From Linum tenue (taxonomy: Eukaryota; Streptophyta; Magnoliopsida; Malpighiales; Linaceae): 64,000 bases of DNA. The stretch covers positions 62,459,703 to 62,523,702 of the forward strand of contig CAMGYJ010000002.1 of assembly GCA_946122785.1 (NCBI GenBank). The letters run 5' to 3'. A program made the position numbers and the translations under genes. The notes beneath the pieces are model-generated. The model was not told where the DNA came from. It ran no database searches and saw only the letters and a program-made list of their open reading frames with translations. How positions within the stretch are numbered: the stretch's first letter is position 1; each line of letters starts with the position of its first letter. Of the stretch, positions 47,341 to 60,900 are shown piece by piece.

Positions 47341-48095
47341 GAAAACACTAATAAATAGCCAAATCTATTGAATTACTAATAATTAACAAAATGTAAACTT
47401 CTAAAAAAAAAATGTAAACTTCAATTTAGCAATTTTATTAGTAATATTGATTTAGGAAAATTATCTTTACTTGGAAGAGACATGTGGAGGTCAACATTTC
47501 AACATTTTAATATTTTAACTAAGACAAAAGTTACAAAATTATTAACGATAACATAAATATGGCTAATATTTTGATGCATTACAAGAAATTTGGATAATTA
47601 TAAATAATTCAATAGGGTTGAATAATAAAAAAAATAGAAAAAAGATTTGACTAATAATAAGTATTTACCCAAATATAAACGTAACACATTAACTACCTAA
47701 CATCATCATGAAACAAGAAAAATTCCTAATATATGAAAGCAAAATATATCTTCAAAGTCATAACTTTGATGGCACAAGTTTGGTGCCCACCCTATAGTGG
47801 TGATCGATGGAACAATAATGACAAAATGGGTATGAATAAATCTTTATTGTATAATTTTTAATAAATTACATTTTAGAATGTTACAAATGTCTATTAATTA
47901 CATTTTTCTCTCTCCCAAGTCCCCTTATCTTCATCTCTCTCACTTATCTACTCGATTAATCACTTAGTTCGTTCAGACAAACCAATACTAATTTAAATAA
48001 ACCAATCCCACGACAAAAATAAAACAACTAATAAATCATAGAAAAACCACTGCCACTTCAGAAAACCCAATAACAGACCAAAAGTCCAAAACTAC

Positions 48096-48130
<35 letters not shown>

Positions 48131-48540
48131 AAAAAAACTTGGAAGGGCATCTCAAGATAATCGAAAACGTGGAAACTAGCAAACTGCAAATACATACCAT
48201 GAGTTCACTTTTTGTCCAAAGATACCGACGCACCGGTTTCCAAATTATACGACTTTCAAGAGTACGTACTTCTACCAACAAAATAAACTTATAAATTATA
48301 AAATTAATATACATAAAGGATGTCAACTCAACTCAGATCCGGCTGAGCTCGAAAACGCGTCCCTTAACCAGTGCTTAGCAGCCAAGTTTGAAATTGGAAC
48401 ACTTCCTCGTATCGTTTAGCCAGCCCACTAGATTATTAGTAATATATACTTCCAAAACTAAAAGCGGAAAAGTCACTCTGGCCAGCTCATCATCATCATC
48501 ATCATCAGTCCCAACCTGCATGTCTGTCTACCTCCTCCCA
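47341..48540. other. AT-rich region upstream of peroxidase 2
   Basis: No gene. The last 200 bases are the presumed peroxidase 2 promoter. Confidence 0.4.
48099..48128. repeat. Homopolymer run of 30 C
   Basis: Uninterrupted C tract followed by nine A. Tracts like this are often mis-sized in assemblies. Confidence 0.95.
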
Positions 48541-48541
48541 C

Positions 48542-48549
48542 TATATAAA
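48542..48549 (+). promoter_or_regulatory. TATA box of peroxidase 2
   Basis: TATATAAA about 105 bases before the start codon, with a C-rich leader like that of peroxidase 1. Confidence 0.72.
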
Positions 48550-48646
48550 CCCCAACACCTTTGTAATAATCTCCATCCTCCACCCACGTACAACTACTAC
48601 ATTCATTCTTCGGAAAGCAACTTAGCTGAATTCTAGCTAGATATCA

Positions 48647-50214
<1,568 letters not shown>

Positions 50215-50333
50215 TTTGCACGTGCTAGTATTGTGTACGCAATAAACTGGAGTGGAAATTAAGATCTCCGTATGTTGTCCAATTTGTAATGGAGCTACTT
50301 TGTATTTTTTTTCCGTGCCGATGTTGCTTTATT
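50215..50333. other. 3' flank of peroxidase 2
   Basis: Presumed 3' UTR before the next element. Confidence 0.4.
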
Positions 50334-52030
50334 CAAAATATATTTTGATAGTTATAACTATTCGCGTTGTGACAAATATAGCCAAATTTTTTGAAAAAAT
50401 ACACTTATATAGTCATTCCGTCACAAACTTTAAAGGAAACATCACGGATGCTGACTGGACTAACGAATTATGATGACGTGGCAACTTCTACTCTTGACTT
50501 TTCCAAGTTGGACATGTAATTAATTTAATTAACCGAACAACAAAAAAATCAGGGAAATGAAAGAGAACATAGGGTTTTGGGTACACCGTTCTCCCTTTTT
50601 TGTTCTGCTTCTGGGTTCGTCTGTGGCTGCTCCATCTGCGATTGACACTCCCCACTGTCGGCTTCTTCTTTCCAAACCCATATCCATCTTCTGAGAATGA
50701 TTTGGGGCGATCTATGGGATAGGTGATTTCTGCAAATCGGTGCGGCTGCTTCATCTACTGTTGCTTTTGGGTTCGTCGTTCTTGTTCGTTGACGTCGAGG
50801 AACCGCCACTTCATCTACCTGCCTCCACCTTTGATTCTGGATTTCTCCCACCGCTGTGTCGAGGAACCGCCTCTTCACTTCAAGCATTCCTATCGGAATC
50901 ACTCCAAGCCTCCCACTATCATAACCGAAAAAGATCCCTCAAATCTCATCTTGCGTCCGGACTCCGGCCTAAAAGGAAAGGAAAGTGAGAGCTGCATGCA
51001 CCGATCGTCTCCTCTCACATCCCAAATCCCTCCTCCTAATTCACCTCTCTTGTGTTCGCTGCTTTCAGTTGAGGTTTGTTTATCTGATTAGATATCTCTT
51101 ACTGGAATTTACTCCCCTAATTGTTCTCTATTCGTCTTCATCATGTCTTCGTTTTTGTTTTTGTTGATTCGAGGAGTTGGAGCGATCTGATTCCTCCGCC
51201 ATTTTTTGGCTCTCTGTTTTTGGCTGTGTTTAGTAATTGTGCAGATGAGGACGCGCCCTGAAGTCATAGATAATCGGGACTTGAAACCAGGGGAAGACAA
51301 AGTGGGTTCCTTCTGGGTAAGAAACAGAAACAAGAAGCCCCCTTGTATCTCTATTCGTGCGAGATCTGGAGCTACTGGCTTCCCCTGTTGCTCCATCTCG
51401 AGAAGAAAGAAGATGAAAGGGTTACCTATTATTGAGGATTTGATTTGGGGATGGATAGAAAGGGTTGCCGGAGAACATAATTCCAGATTCCGGTTATGGA
51501 TTCCATTAGGATTCTCCGTCAAGCTGCTTGAGCTAGGGTAAGAATTGTTGTGGCGGTGATGAAAAAAATCAGAAGTGGTGCAGAAGCGGTGGATCTGGCT
51601 CCGGAGACGGTGACTGAGATGGATAGAGTATTTGTTGGACAGGGAGCAGTTGCCGGCAGCGATGGAGAGGATCAGGAGAAGGTTTTCTTCACTCTGGTCG
51701 CCGACGGAACTGGTGGGTGTGAAGAAATTCGGCGGCGATGGAGAGGATCGGGAGAAGGTTATCTTCACTCTGGTCGGCGACGAAACTGGTGGGTACGTGT
51801 TAAAGGAAAATATTTAAAATAATGATTTTAAACTAACATGTGGCTGACACGTGGCATACATTTGATGACGTGTATATCCACATCATTGAAGAGTTAACGG
51901 TGTTAAAGTTTATGACGGAAATATCTAAATTTGTCAAGCAAGTTTCAAAAGTGGCTATACATGTGTATTTTTCAAAATTTGGCTCTATTTGTCACAACGC
52001 GAATAGTTATGGCTATGAAAGTGTATTTTG
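50334..52030. mobile_element. Non-autonomous element with long TIRs (MULE-like)
   Basis: The left end (50334-50490) and right end (about 51840-52030) are inverted copies: both contain 'ataactattcgcgttgtgac', then 'aaat(a/g)agccaaattttt', then 'gtcacaaact'/'gtcataaact', and 'gatgacgtggca'-like text farther in. Long TIRs around a non-transposase interior suggest a Mutator-like element; no convincing 9-bp duplication was seen. The interior (50560-51820) has several overlapping frames on both strands (up to 219 codons) and a duplicated segment: 'gatggagaggatc(a/g)ggagaag' near 51661 and 51738. It may hold captured gene pieces, but I recognise none. Confidence 0.6.
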
Positions 52031-52900
52031 CCTTCTCATAAACTCGAGTAAGTGCCAAAAAAATCATTAATATTAATACACTTACATATTTAAACATTAA
52101 TAAATTTTGTTTGACAGAAATTTGAGTGAGAACTTCCTATTTGTTAGGATGGTGTTAATACTATCTCCCGTCAATATGAACATTTTCTTTTGATAAATTT
52201 TTTTATTTCAACTCATTGACCATAATTAATGTGGATTTATAAATAGAGGGGATCACTTGTCATTACTATATATTGGAGACACACGTGTGTGGTGCTAGGC
52301 ATTAATTTCGACTCACCACAATTATCACAAAGCATATAAAAAACGGTATAAAAAAAACACAACAAACCACACCACAAATATCATAAATGATACGAGATCC
52401 TTAGCAACCAAAAATTTCAAAAACATACAAGAAAATTCATTTGTATAGAGCATAACAGAACCTCACTACACCACAAAATTCATAAACTAGACCACAAATA
52501 CAAGAAAGCATACCAAAAAGCTTACAAATTAAATCATTTCACAAGTTTCTTAAAGCATACCACAAGTCACCTGAAGCATACTAAAAATCTAATAAACTAT
52601 ATGATGTGCTTCCGGCCGCCAATGTAGAAGAGAAGACCTGGCCAGAGTTGTCAATTCCCCGACCGAGGAAATTGAGGGAGCGACCGGGGATTAAAGTCAG
52701 AATGATTTCGAACCGGGGATTTTGCCCTAACGAGTTAAACTTCCTTTTTTATTTAGGATTCTTTTTATTTTCTATATTTTTATTCTTTTTATTTTACCAA
52801 ACCTATTTAAAGGGTTGTAAACACGATTTTAGGGTTATAGTTGATAAATAAGAATTTTACACCGAGGTGTATTTTTTCCCCATGGAGTCGTCGTGCTTAT
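52031..52900. other. AT-rich spacer, no gene seen
   Basis: Includes a short GC-richer patch (52605-52735) with 'gaccggggatt' phrases that also occur near 57170-57290. Confidence 0.35.
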
Positions 52901-53009
52901 GGTTTTTTGTTTTAGCTATTGGTGGATCCATAGCTAGTGCAAGATCCTTGTTTGAGTTTTTATATTGAAGAATCCATAAGAGTTTGGAAAGGCTCTTATC
53001 AATCCAGCG

Positions 53010-54350
53010 ATGACACTTGATTATGCCGAGTATCTATCCCCACGTATCCCTTTATTTTTGTGTTTGTCTGAATGTCGATTCGAGCTATCCAAGCTTGAAG
53101 ACCCATGGGACCACCAAAGGGTAAATGTTATTAGACAATTCGAATTTTTGGATATGATTTATTTTGATATGGGTAAATATGATGAAATGCTTATTTGAAA
53201 TGCTTTATCTCAGTATTACTGATTGTACTAATTATTTGTTTGGTTGGTGATAGAGTTAGAGAGTCAGTGCAATATGATTATGAGTAAGCATAAGAGTGTG
53301 TTAGATTGGATATGCTATAGAAAAACACATAAGCCTCATAATTTGATTACCCATTATGTTGTGATGCCAATATAAATTGATATTCTTCCTAGTGTTAGAA
53401 ATAATGGAACTAGTAGGGTGACGAATTTCGGTCTTAACCTAGTAAAAGTAAATGAACCATAATTCTCTAAAGGTTATTGGTTCTAAGTTTGTTTCACCCT
53501 AGAAAGATCCTACAAGTCTGCTAGAAGATTGAACTTCCATAAAAATGCAGATTTGTGGGAAGAAGCCATTATTAACAAAATGGAATGTTCATGGGAGTCT
53601 AGTAAGACTTAGAATATTGTAGAGTTATTTTTGGATGTGGAGCCTTAAATAATATATCGGTGAAATCTAACAAGATTTGGCATTTTTAAGAGTTACCTCA
53701 TGGCAATGAAGTCATGGGTAATAAATGGATTTTTAAAAGAATAATGAAACCTGATGGTTAATTAGTTTATGAGTATAGGGATCGCTTAGCATCTGAGGTT
53801 TTAGGCGAAACGAAAAATTGTAGATTTCTGTGATATCTTTTCACCAATATGTAGAATAGCATCCTTGTGTGATCTAATTACTTTTGTTGTGCATCATATG
53901 GATTTTAAAACTACTTTTGTAATTGGTGGTTGAGATAAAGAAATTTATATGGGACAACCAAAGGGTTGTTATATGTTCCTGACCATGCTTTTAACTTCTA
54001 TGGTTAGACAAATCATGATATGATTTGAAACAAACTCTAAAAACCGTGGCATGATTAATATGGTTCTCTCTCATGATTTAAAATGAAAGTGGCAAGTGCA
54101 TTTAATACAAATTTGAGAATGATAGTTGCATTATGAATAATATGTTGATCTTTGATGAAAAGACTCATGATGCCAATAATATGAAAAAAACCATGATATA
54201 GAATTTTGAATGTGAGTGATCTGGATGGAGCCATAAGATCCAGACGACTCAGCCACATGGATAACCAGGGGGTAGCCAAGATTTTATCGATGGTGGGTCC
54301 ATTAAGAAAAAGATACGATAAAATATTTTGAGAGTTTTTTAAATCCTTCA
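53010..54350 (+). pseudogene. Copia RT-region relic
   Basis: Plus-strand relative of the element at 8.5-14.0 kb. Shared blocks: 'gatcctacaagtctgctagaag' (about 53510; inverse at 11075-11096), then G-N-K-W-I-F-K-R (about 53717), I-F-S-P near 53837, E-I-Y-M-G-Q-P-K near 53940, and 'aaaatgaaagtggcaagtgcatt' wording (about 54080; inverse near 10500). Stops and frameshifts throughout. The part 53010-53400 is assigned only because it leads into these blocks without a visible break. No LTR seen. Confidence 0.62.
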
Positions 54351-54595
54351 TGATAAAATTTTGTATTTACCCAACCTTGGTAAATTAAATATATATCGAA
54401 ACTATCAAGAATATCACTTTATATGTATTAACTCTCTACGACACAACACCAAACTGCGACCAAGTGTAATCGCATAATGGAAATGCAGTATAGTGGGATC
54501 AAATAATAAATGTCAACATGGGGCCTAGATGTACTGCCTACTCTGTGAAGTTCTATTATCTAGCGGGAAAAGTTTAATGAAGTGTTCAAAGCAAA
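54351..54595. other. Spacer
   Basis: Nothing recognised. Confidence 0.3.
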
Positions 54596-56256
54596 CTAGC
54601 ATGGGCCCCGGCCATTTGCCCGGATGAAGGTGAGGTATGAAATTTGATAAAGTAATTGGGTGTATAGCTTATTGTTCTATAGTTTTTTTTTTTGGAAACA
54701 CGTGATAAAAATAGCGAATTTTAGTAGGAAAGAGACATGAATGATGCAACGAATAAAAAATCAGCCTTATGAACCAAAATCAAGTACATGTTACCTTGTG
54801 AAACAATATTGTTTCTCGTAATATGATGAGGTGGAGTAAGTTTTATAAAAACCGAATTCCAGAAAATCGAATAAAAAATCGCATATCCCGCCAGTTTTCG
54901 GGAAATGAGCATCTCACAATCGTTGCTAGCTTTTACTCGGCCTGTTGGCCGATTAATTTGCTTTGTAAAACTTTCATCTTGTCATCATTGTGTTTTCTGG
55001 TTTTTTGCCAAGCCATGATAAAATCTAAAGAAATCAAGAATGAACAACACGATTTGGGATAGGAACCACCGTTCCTGTATCCCTAGAAAATGGTGGTAAA
55101 CACGGACTCGCTTGCCAAACTGGTTTGGATTGAGATTTTTATCGGGTATCAGAGAACCATGTGATTATAAATTAGACTTGATCAAAACGGGCAAAAACTT
55201 GAAATTCAGCCTGTTTGACCGACCCATGCCAAACTCTAATTGTTCTTTACTTTTAAACATTCTATTTGAAAATAAAAAATAATGAAAGAAAAGAGATGAC
55301 TGCAATTCGTCATTTGCACATCACTGATTCGGGAATAAAACTATAGAATTTCGAAAGAAAACTGAAAATGATTAGGATCGTTTTAATGTTAAAAATAACC
55401 AAATAGATCTTTTTGTTTAGTTTTTTACTAACAAATACCAAACGATTTCCTATAATATACACTATAATTTAATCATTATGATATCAAATAATTACATTAT
55501 ATATATTTGAAATGATAAAAATTGGACTAATTGGGTTGGTCGAGGTTGAACCATTGAATAACTTTAAAATACATTATTTTTAGCCACTAAGATATAAAAT
55601 AATAGCATAATATATATTATGCTAGAGAAAATAGCTTGTTTTAGAATGGCAAACCCATGATGTTCATTTGTTTTACTTGATGGGGCAAATCTCGTGTAGG
55701 TCAGGCTCATTCAACTCTTTTATTTTATGATTAGCGGTTAGACCATTAGAATCCATGCATTAGTTTATTGTTAATTTTTTTCTTTTTAGCAATAAAAAGG
55801 AGTATTGTTTTTGCCTTTTCATATATATTTTACCACCAAGGAGAAATAAAAGGACTTAAAGAAAAAAATTGACACTCTTGGACCAGTTTAAATCCTCATG
55901 TGTACCGTAAGTTGGCCCGTTTCACAGAGGAAAAAGAAAAAAATTGACACTCTCTATTCTACCATTCCTACAAACGCTCATGGAGCAGAAAATTTGAAAA
56001 GGGGAAAGAGTTTTTTTCTCTCTGCGATTATATGTTTTTAATTTAAAAAGATACAACAAATGTACTTAGTGTGATTGGTTATGATCTTTGTTTTTCTTTA
56101 AAGTGGTCATGGTTCGAATCCTAGTAAGTGTCTTTTTAATGAATAAAAAAAAATTGTGAGACCAAAATGTCTTCCTACTTTCACTCTGGATGCAGGAAAT
56201 TTGAAATTGGGCTTCAAGTTTTCTCATTTGGCTTTTATTTATTGGGTAGAGGTAGA
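54596..56256 (-). mobile_element. Non-autonomous Helitron, copy 2
   Basis: Same element as 19634-21274, in the same orientation. By eye most bases agree from end to end, with small indels. CTAG at 54596-54599 is followed on the minus strand by T; the minus 5' start is TCTACC at 56256, preceded by A, with a 6-base repetition (tagaggtaga) at that edge. The hairpin is altered (ccggccatttgcccgg) yet can still fold. Confidence 0.82.
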
Positions 56257-56804
56257 TTAAACAGAAAACAGTAAAGGTTATTGTTTCAAGCTCGAGAAGG
56301 AACCACTCAGGTAATGATTCCCCCTAGTATGCAGTCAAAGTCGAGTTGTAATTAACCAAGTCCAATTCAATTCAGATTTATATTGCCAAAGATCTGGACC
56401 TAGTTTGGAATCTCTTAAACTGACTACGTTGTCTAAGACACGTTACCCGGCAGGCTACTAATCATCACCGAGATAAAGTGTTGAGGCAATAAGGATTAAG
56501 GACAGATCTCCTCTACTGGAATGAATTCCAGCACAGAGCAATGAATCGATTGACTCTCACACATCAATCGATTCATCACTTCCAACGCAAGATGCTCTAT
56601 TGACCTATTCAGATTCTATCGTTCTATATCAAAGGTGGAAACATACAAGTGTGATCAAGACTCATAGATTTCGGAATAAACCACTCCAATTGCATATATA
56701 ATGCATATATAATCATCAATGTAGTGAAAAGGGTTCATACAACTGCTCCTAACATGCAAAACTAGGGTTCTTCATACCCAAGTGGTAGAGGGGGATTACT
56801 CCTT

Positions 56805-56840
<36 letters not shown>

Positions 56841-57579
56841 GCCATGTCGGATGTAGAAATCATCGTGTAAACGGAGGAAATCTACTCCGGGTCTTCAATC
56901 GTCACTCCTCGAGGCTTGAATCGAGCTTCAATGATTGGAAAACTTGATCTAGGGCACTCCAATGGTATTCGCTTGTCACTTTCTCTCTCCAAACCTCAGT
57001 TTCATGCTCCAAAACTTGAATGCCTTGTCAAAACTCGCGTTTGGCTCTAAAAAACCCAAGTACCGAACTCTAGGCCTGATTACCCAGTCGGGTATTTGAA
57101 GGACAGGCCGGGTTTTCCCAAAATGCCGCTCAATGGTAAGTTGTCGAGGCAACAAAACCTTATCTCGGGTGGGATTCCCCGATCGGGGATTAAGGGGTCT
57201 AGACCAGGGAAAAATCCCTGGACGATTTCCCCAGTCTCTGATGGTATTTGCCCGGTCAGGTATTTGATGGCTGACCGGGGATTTTGGTCCTCGAACTCCT
57301 TCTTTCGTCCACTTGGTGCTTTTGACCCGAAACTCGCTCCTAAGCCTGCATAGCTTATCCAAGACCAGAAATACATCATGCAAGAACAAACTAGCGTGAA
57401 ATCGTCTTAAAACGCGAGAATCAAGTCTCAAACAATGTAAGAATGATGGACAAAAACATGTGCAAATACCGAGTTATCATGTATCAAACAATTATTCATG
57501 ATTTAGTTAGACATCTGGATTTGAATGGTGTTCGTTGTCAACACCGTTTAGTATCAATAACTCGAGTTGTTGGAGAAAT
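56257..57579. other. Spacer with (GA)n run
   Basis: No gene recognised. A (GA)n microsatellite lies at 56804-56836. The stretch 57090-57300 has repeated 'ccccgatcggggatt' and 'gaccggggatttt' phrases and short frames on both strands that match nothing known. Confidence 0.4.
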
Positions 57580-57584
57580 TTTAC

Positions 57585-57921
57585 TGTTGGGGGTTGGGGA
57601 CAAGTAGTCGCGCGGTCAGAAACCCTACGCGCGGGCGCACCTACGCGGGAACCAGAACTACGCCTGACCGATATGTCCCATCACCGGTACGGCTCACCTA
57701 CCTTAACGAGGGTATAAATAAGGCATTTATCATGGAGAGAGGGGGATCAGAAAAGGGGACTAGACCATTCTCTCTCTAACTTTCTCTCTCTACAACTTCT
57801 CTCTGTAATCTGTTCACCATTATATCTTAATAATACTAGTCCTAGCGCGTTGCTTACCACGTGTACTCAGACTCTTCTATATCTATTGTCTCCCTCCTAC
57901 CCCACCAGCGAGACATAAACA
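57585..57921 (+). repeat. 5' LTR of the Tat element
   Basis: 337 bp, TGTTGG to AAACA. TATAAATA at 57713-57720 is the likely promoter box; CT-rich leader sequence follows. The five bases before it are TTTAC, to be compared with the missing right flank. Confidence 0.8.
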
Positions 57922-57922
57922 A

Positions 57923-57940
57923 TTGGCGCCCACCGTGGGG
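57923..57940 (+). promoter_or_regulatory. Primer-binding site of the Tat element
   Basis: TTGGCGCCCACCGTGGGG starts one base after the LTR. TGGCGCC at this place is usual in Tat elements; I cannot fix the tRNA with certainty. Confidence 0.75.
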
Positions 57941-57947
57941 CCTGAGT

Positions 57948-60900
57948 ATGTCTGGAAAGCAAGCGATGAGGACGACGGAAGAAGAACGAAACCCGACGGC
58001 AGAAGAAACAACTCCGCTCAAGAGCGTGACAGATAGGCGGGTCTTTGAATCCACCAGCGACTTCAACACGGTACTGATCGAGGAAGAGGAGCCGGAGATG
58101 TCGGCGAAAGAAATGCGGGCGCAGATGGCGCATAACAACCGGGCGGTGACGGAGATGCAAGGACAAATGAGCCAGATACTAGCGCTCATAACCGGGAGAC
58201 ACGCGCCGACAACTAGTGGTGCACCCGATCCCACCCTGGCGGGAAGAGAAAGTGAGCGTGCTGCTCCACCGCGTCGGGAGCCTAGGCCGAGGGCCGACTT
58301 GGACTTCCTCGAACAACATCTCTCACCCCTATATCGCGCGCCCGAAGACGCGCGGCGACCGCAGAAACCTGTGATACGGCAGCCTCTCTGCGAGGACATC
58401 ATGATGGAGCAAGTTAGCGGGATACCCCCCACCCTCCCGACGTACAACGGGACGACGGATCCAGAGGATCATGTCAGCGCATTCTGCCTCAGAATGCAGT
58501 TGCAAAATTGGTCCAATGCGGCGATGTGCCGCACTTTCCCATCAACCTTTTCGGGCCTGTGCCTCGACTGGTACAACCGATTGCCGAGTGGCATCATCGA
58601 GACGTTCGAAGAGTTCATCCGCCTATTCACCACCAAGTTCGCGTCACAGAAGAGGCGGCCGCTCCATCCCAAGGCGCTCGTAGACCTCAAACAAAAAGAA
58701 GGTGAGGGGTTGCGAGCATTTTACACGCGATGGTCGAGGGTGGCCATGGCGGTGCGCGATCTCACGCCGGAGACTGCAGCACAACACCTCATGGACGTGA
58801 CGACCAACAGTGAACTAAGGCGCGCCCTAGCCAAAAGGCCCGTGATCTCAACGTCAGAGCTGGAATCTAAAGTGGAGAAAGCAATCACACTGGAAGAGAC
58901 GTTAGGGGCGGGTTCCGTACAGAGGTTCGAGCCTTCTCGTGGTCCGAGAGAAGGACCAATGCGGCGCAACCCCCCTCCGGCGGCGTACCAAAGCGGCGGG
59001 GCGACGCAACAAAGAGGAGCACAGCCTGATCGGCTGCCGCGGCACCGGTCTCCCGATCGACGTCAGATGAACACCTTCACGCCTCTGAACGACACAGTCA
59101 AGAACGTGTTCCATGTAATCCGAGACAAGGGGTTAAGGGTCAACTGGCCCGCGCCACAGAGGGCGGCCGAGCACATGCGGAACCACAAAAAATATTGCGA
59201 CTTCCACCGCGAAACGGGACACATGACGGAGGACTGCTACCAACTGAAGGTGGAAATCGAAGCACTCATAAGAAGGGGGCACCTGGCCCACTGCATCGCG
59301 GCGGCAGGGGGCGACGAGAGAAAAGAAAAAACACCCCCTCCGCCTCCCAACGCGGGATACGAAGATGACGGACGGTACGTGGTGCGCAAGGAGATAGGTG
59401 TTGTCACGATAGAAAGTTCGCCGAGGAAGAAAACCAAAAGGGAGCGTGCCACGGAGTGCGCGACAACCAGTCGCATCAGTGAGCGGTTGGAATTCGCCGA
59501 CTCCGAATACCCAAGGGGAAAGCCTTCGGAAGAACCGCTCACCATTACGGCTTTAATCGCCTCGTGCAAAACACGCCGCTTGTTGGTAGACGGGGGCAGT
59601 GCGGCAGACATCCTGTTCAAAAGCACGCTCAACAAGATGGACATCGACCCAAAAACAATCAAGCATTCGAGAGGAAGTCTAGTCGGCTTTTCAGGTGAAA
59701 GTGTGCCTGTGATAGGGACAGTCTCTTTGCGCGTCATAATCGGAGATCATGAGCCCCGTGAGCATAAAGCAGTGGAATTCACCATCGTAGATTGCCCTTC
59801 ACCGCACAACGCAATCCTCGGGCGCCCTTTCATGTCCACTTTCCGTGCGATAGCGTCCACTTGTCATCAAAAGGTGAAGTTCCCAACAACTTCAGGCGTA
59901 GGATGCGCGTGGGGAGCGGTATGGAACAAGGCAAACGAGGTGGGCGAGAACAGCGCCAACCTAGTTGACACGCGCATCGAGGAGGAACCAAGGGCGGAGT
60001 CTGTCGACTCAGACTTCGAAGTGGCAATCGACCCCGCGCAGCCAGAGCGAAAGGTGCGCATCTCCACACACATACCCAACGAGGCACTGGAACCGTTGGT
60101 CAAGTTATTGCAAGAATTCAAGGAGCTGTTCGCATGGTCGACTAAGGACATGCCGGGGGTTCCAAGGGAGATCGCAGAGCACCGTCTCGCCGTGCCTAAA
60201 GAGGCCAAGCCGCGTCAGCAAGGGCGGCGCACGTATACGGGCGACAAGCTTAAAGCGATAGAGGAGGAGTTGTGGAAGCTCCTAGCCGCGGGACTGATAA
60301 GGGAGGTGCGCTACCCGAAGTGGCTTGCCAATGTGGTACTTGTGAAGAAGGCGTCGGGAGCTTGGCGCATGTGCGTAGACTATACCACCATCAACAAGGT
60401 CTGCCCGGGAGACCCCTACCCTCTACCGCGCATCGATCAGCTGATCGACGCCACGTCAAACCACGAGACCTTGTCGTTCCTCGACATGTTCTCCGGTTAC
60501 CACCAGATACCAATGAGCCGCGAGGACGAAGAGAAGACGGCGTTCATGACGCCGTTCGGCAACTACTGCTTCACGGGCATGCCCTTCGGCCTAAAGAACG
60601 CCGGAGCAACATACCAGCGCCTAATCAACACTGTGTTTGCGAAACAAATTGGGCGGAATGTGGAGGCTTACGTCGACGACCTCATCGTCAAGACCAAGAG
60701 CGGAGGGTCGCACATGGAGGACCTACGCGAGACGTTCCAAGCCATGAGAGCCAACAACTTGAGACTCAACCCGCTGAAATGCGTGTTCAACGCAGAGGCG
60801 GGCAAGTTCCTCGGGTTCATGATAACTAAGCGCGGCATAGAAGCGGATCCCAAACAAGTGGAAGCGATACAACAGCTAAAGTCGCCAAGAAATGCCACAG

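Noticed and set aside
48036..48326. Glycine-run protein
   Set aside because: The glycines are the translation of the C homopolymer.
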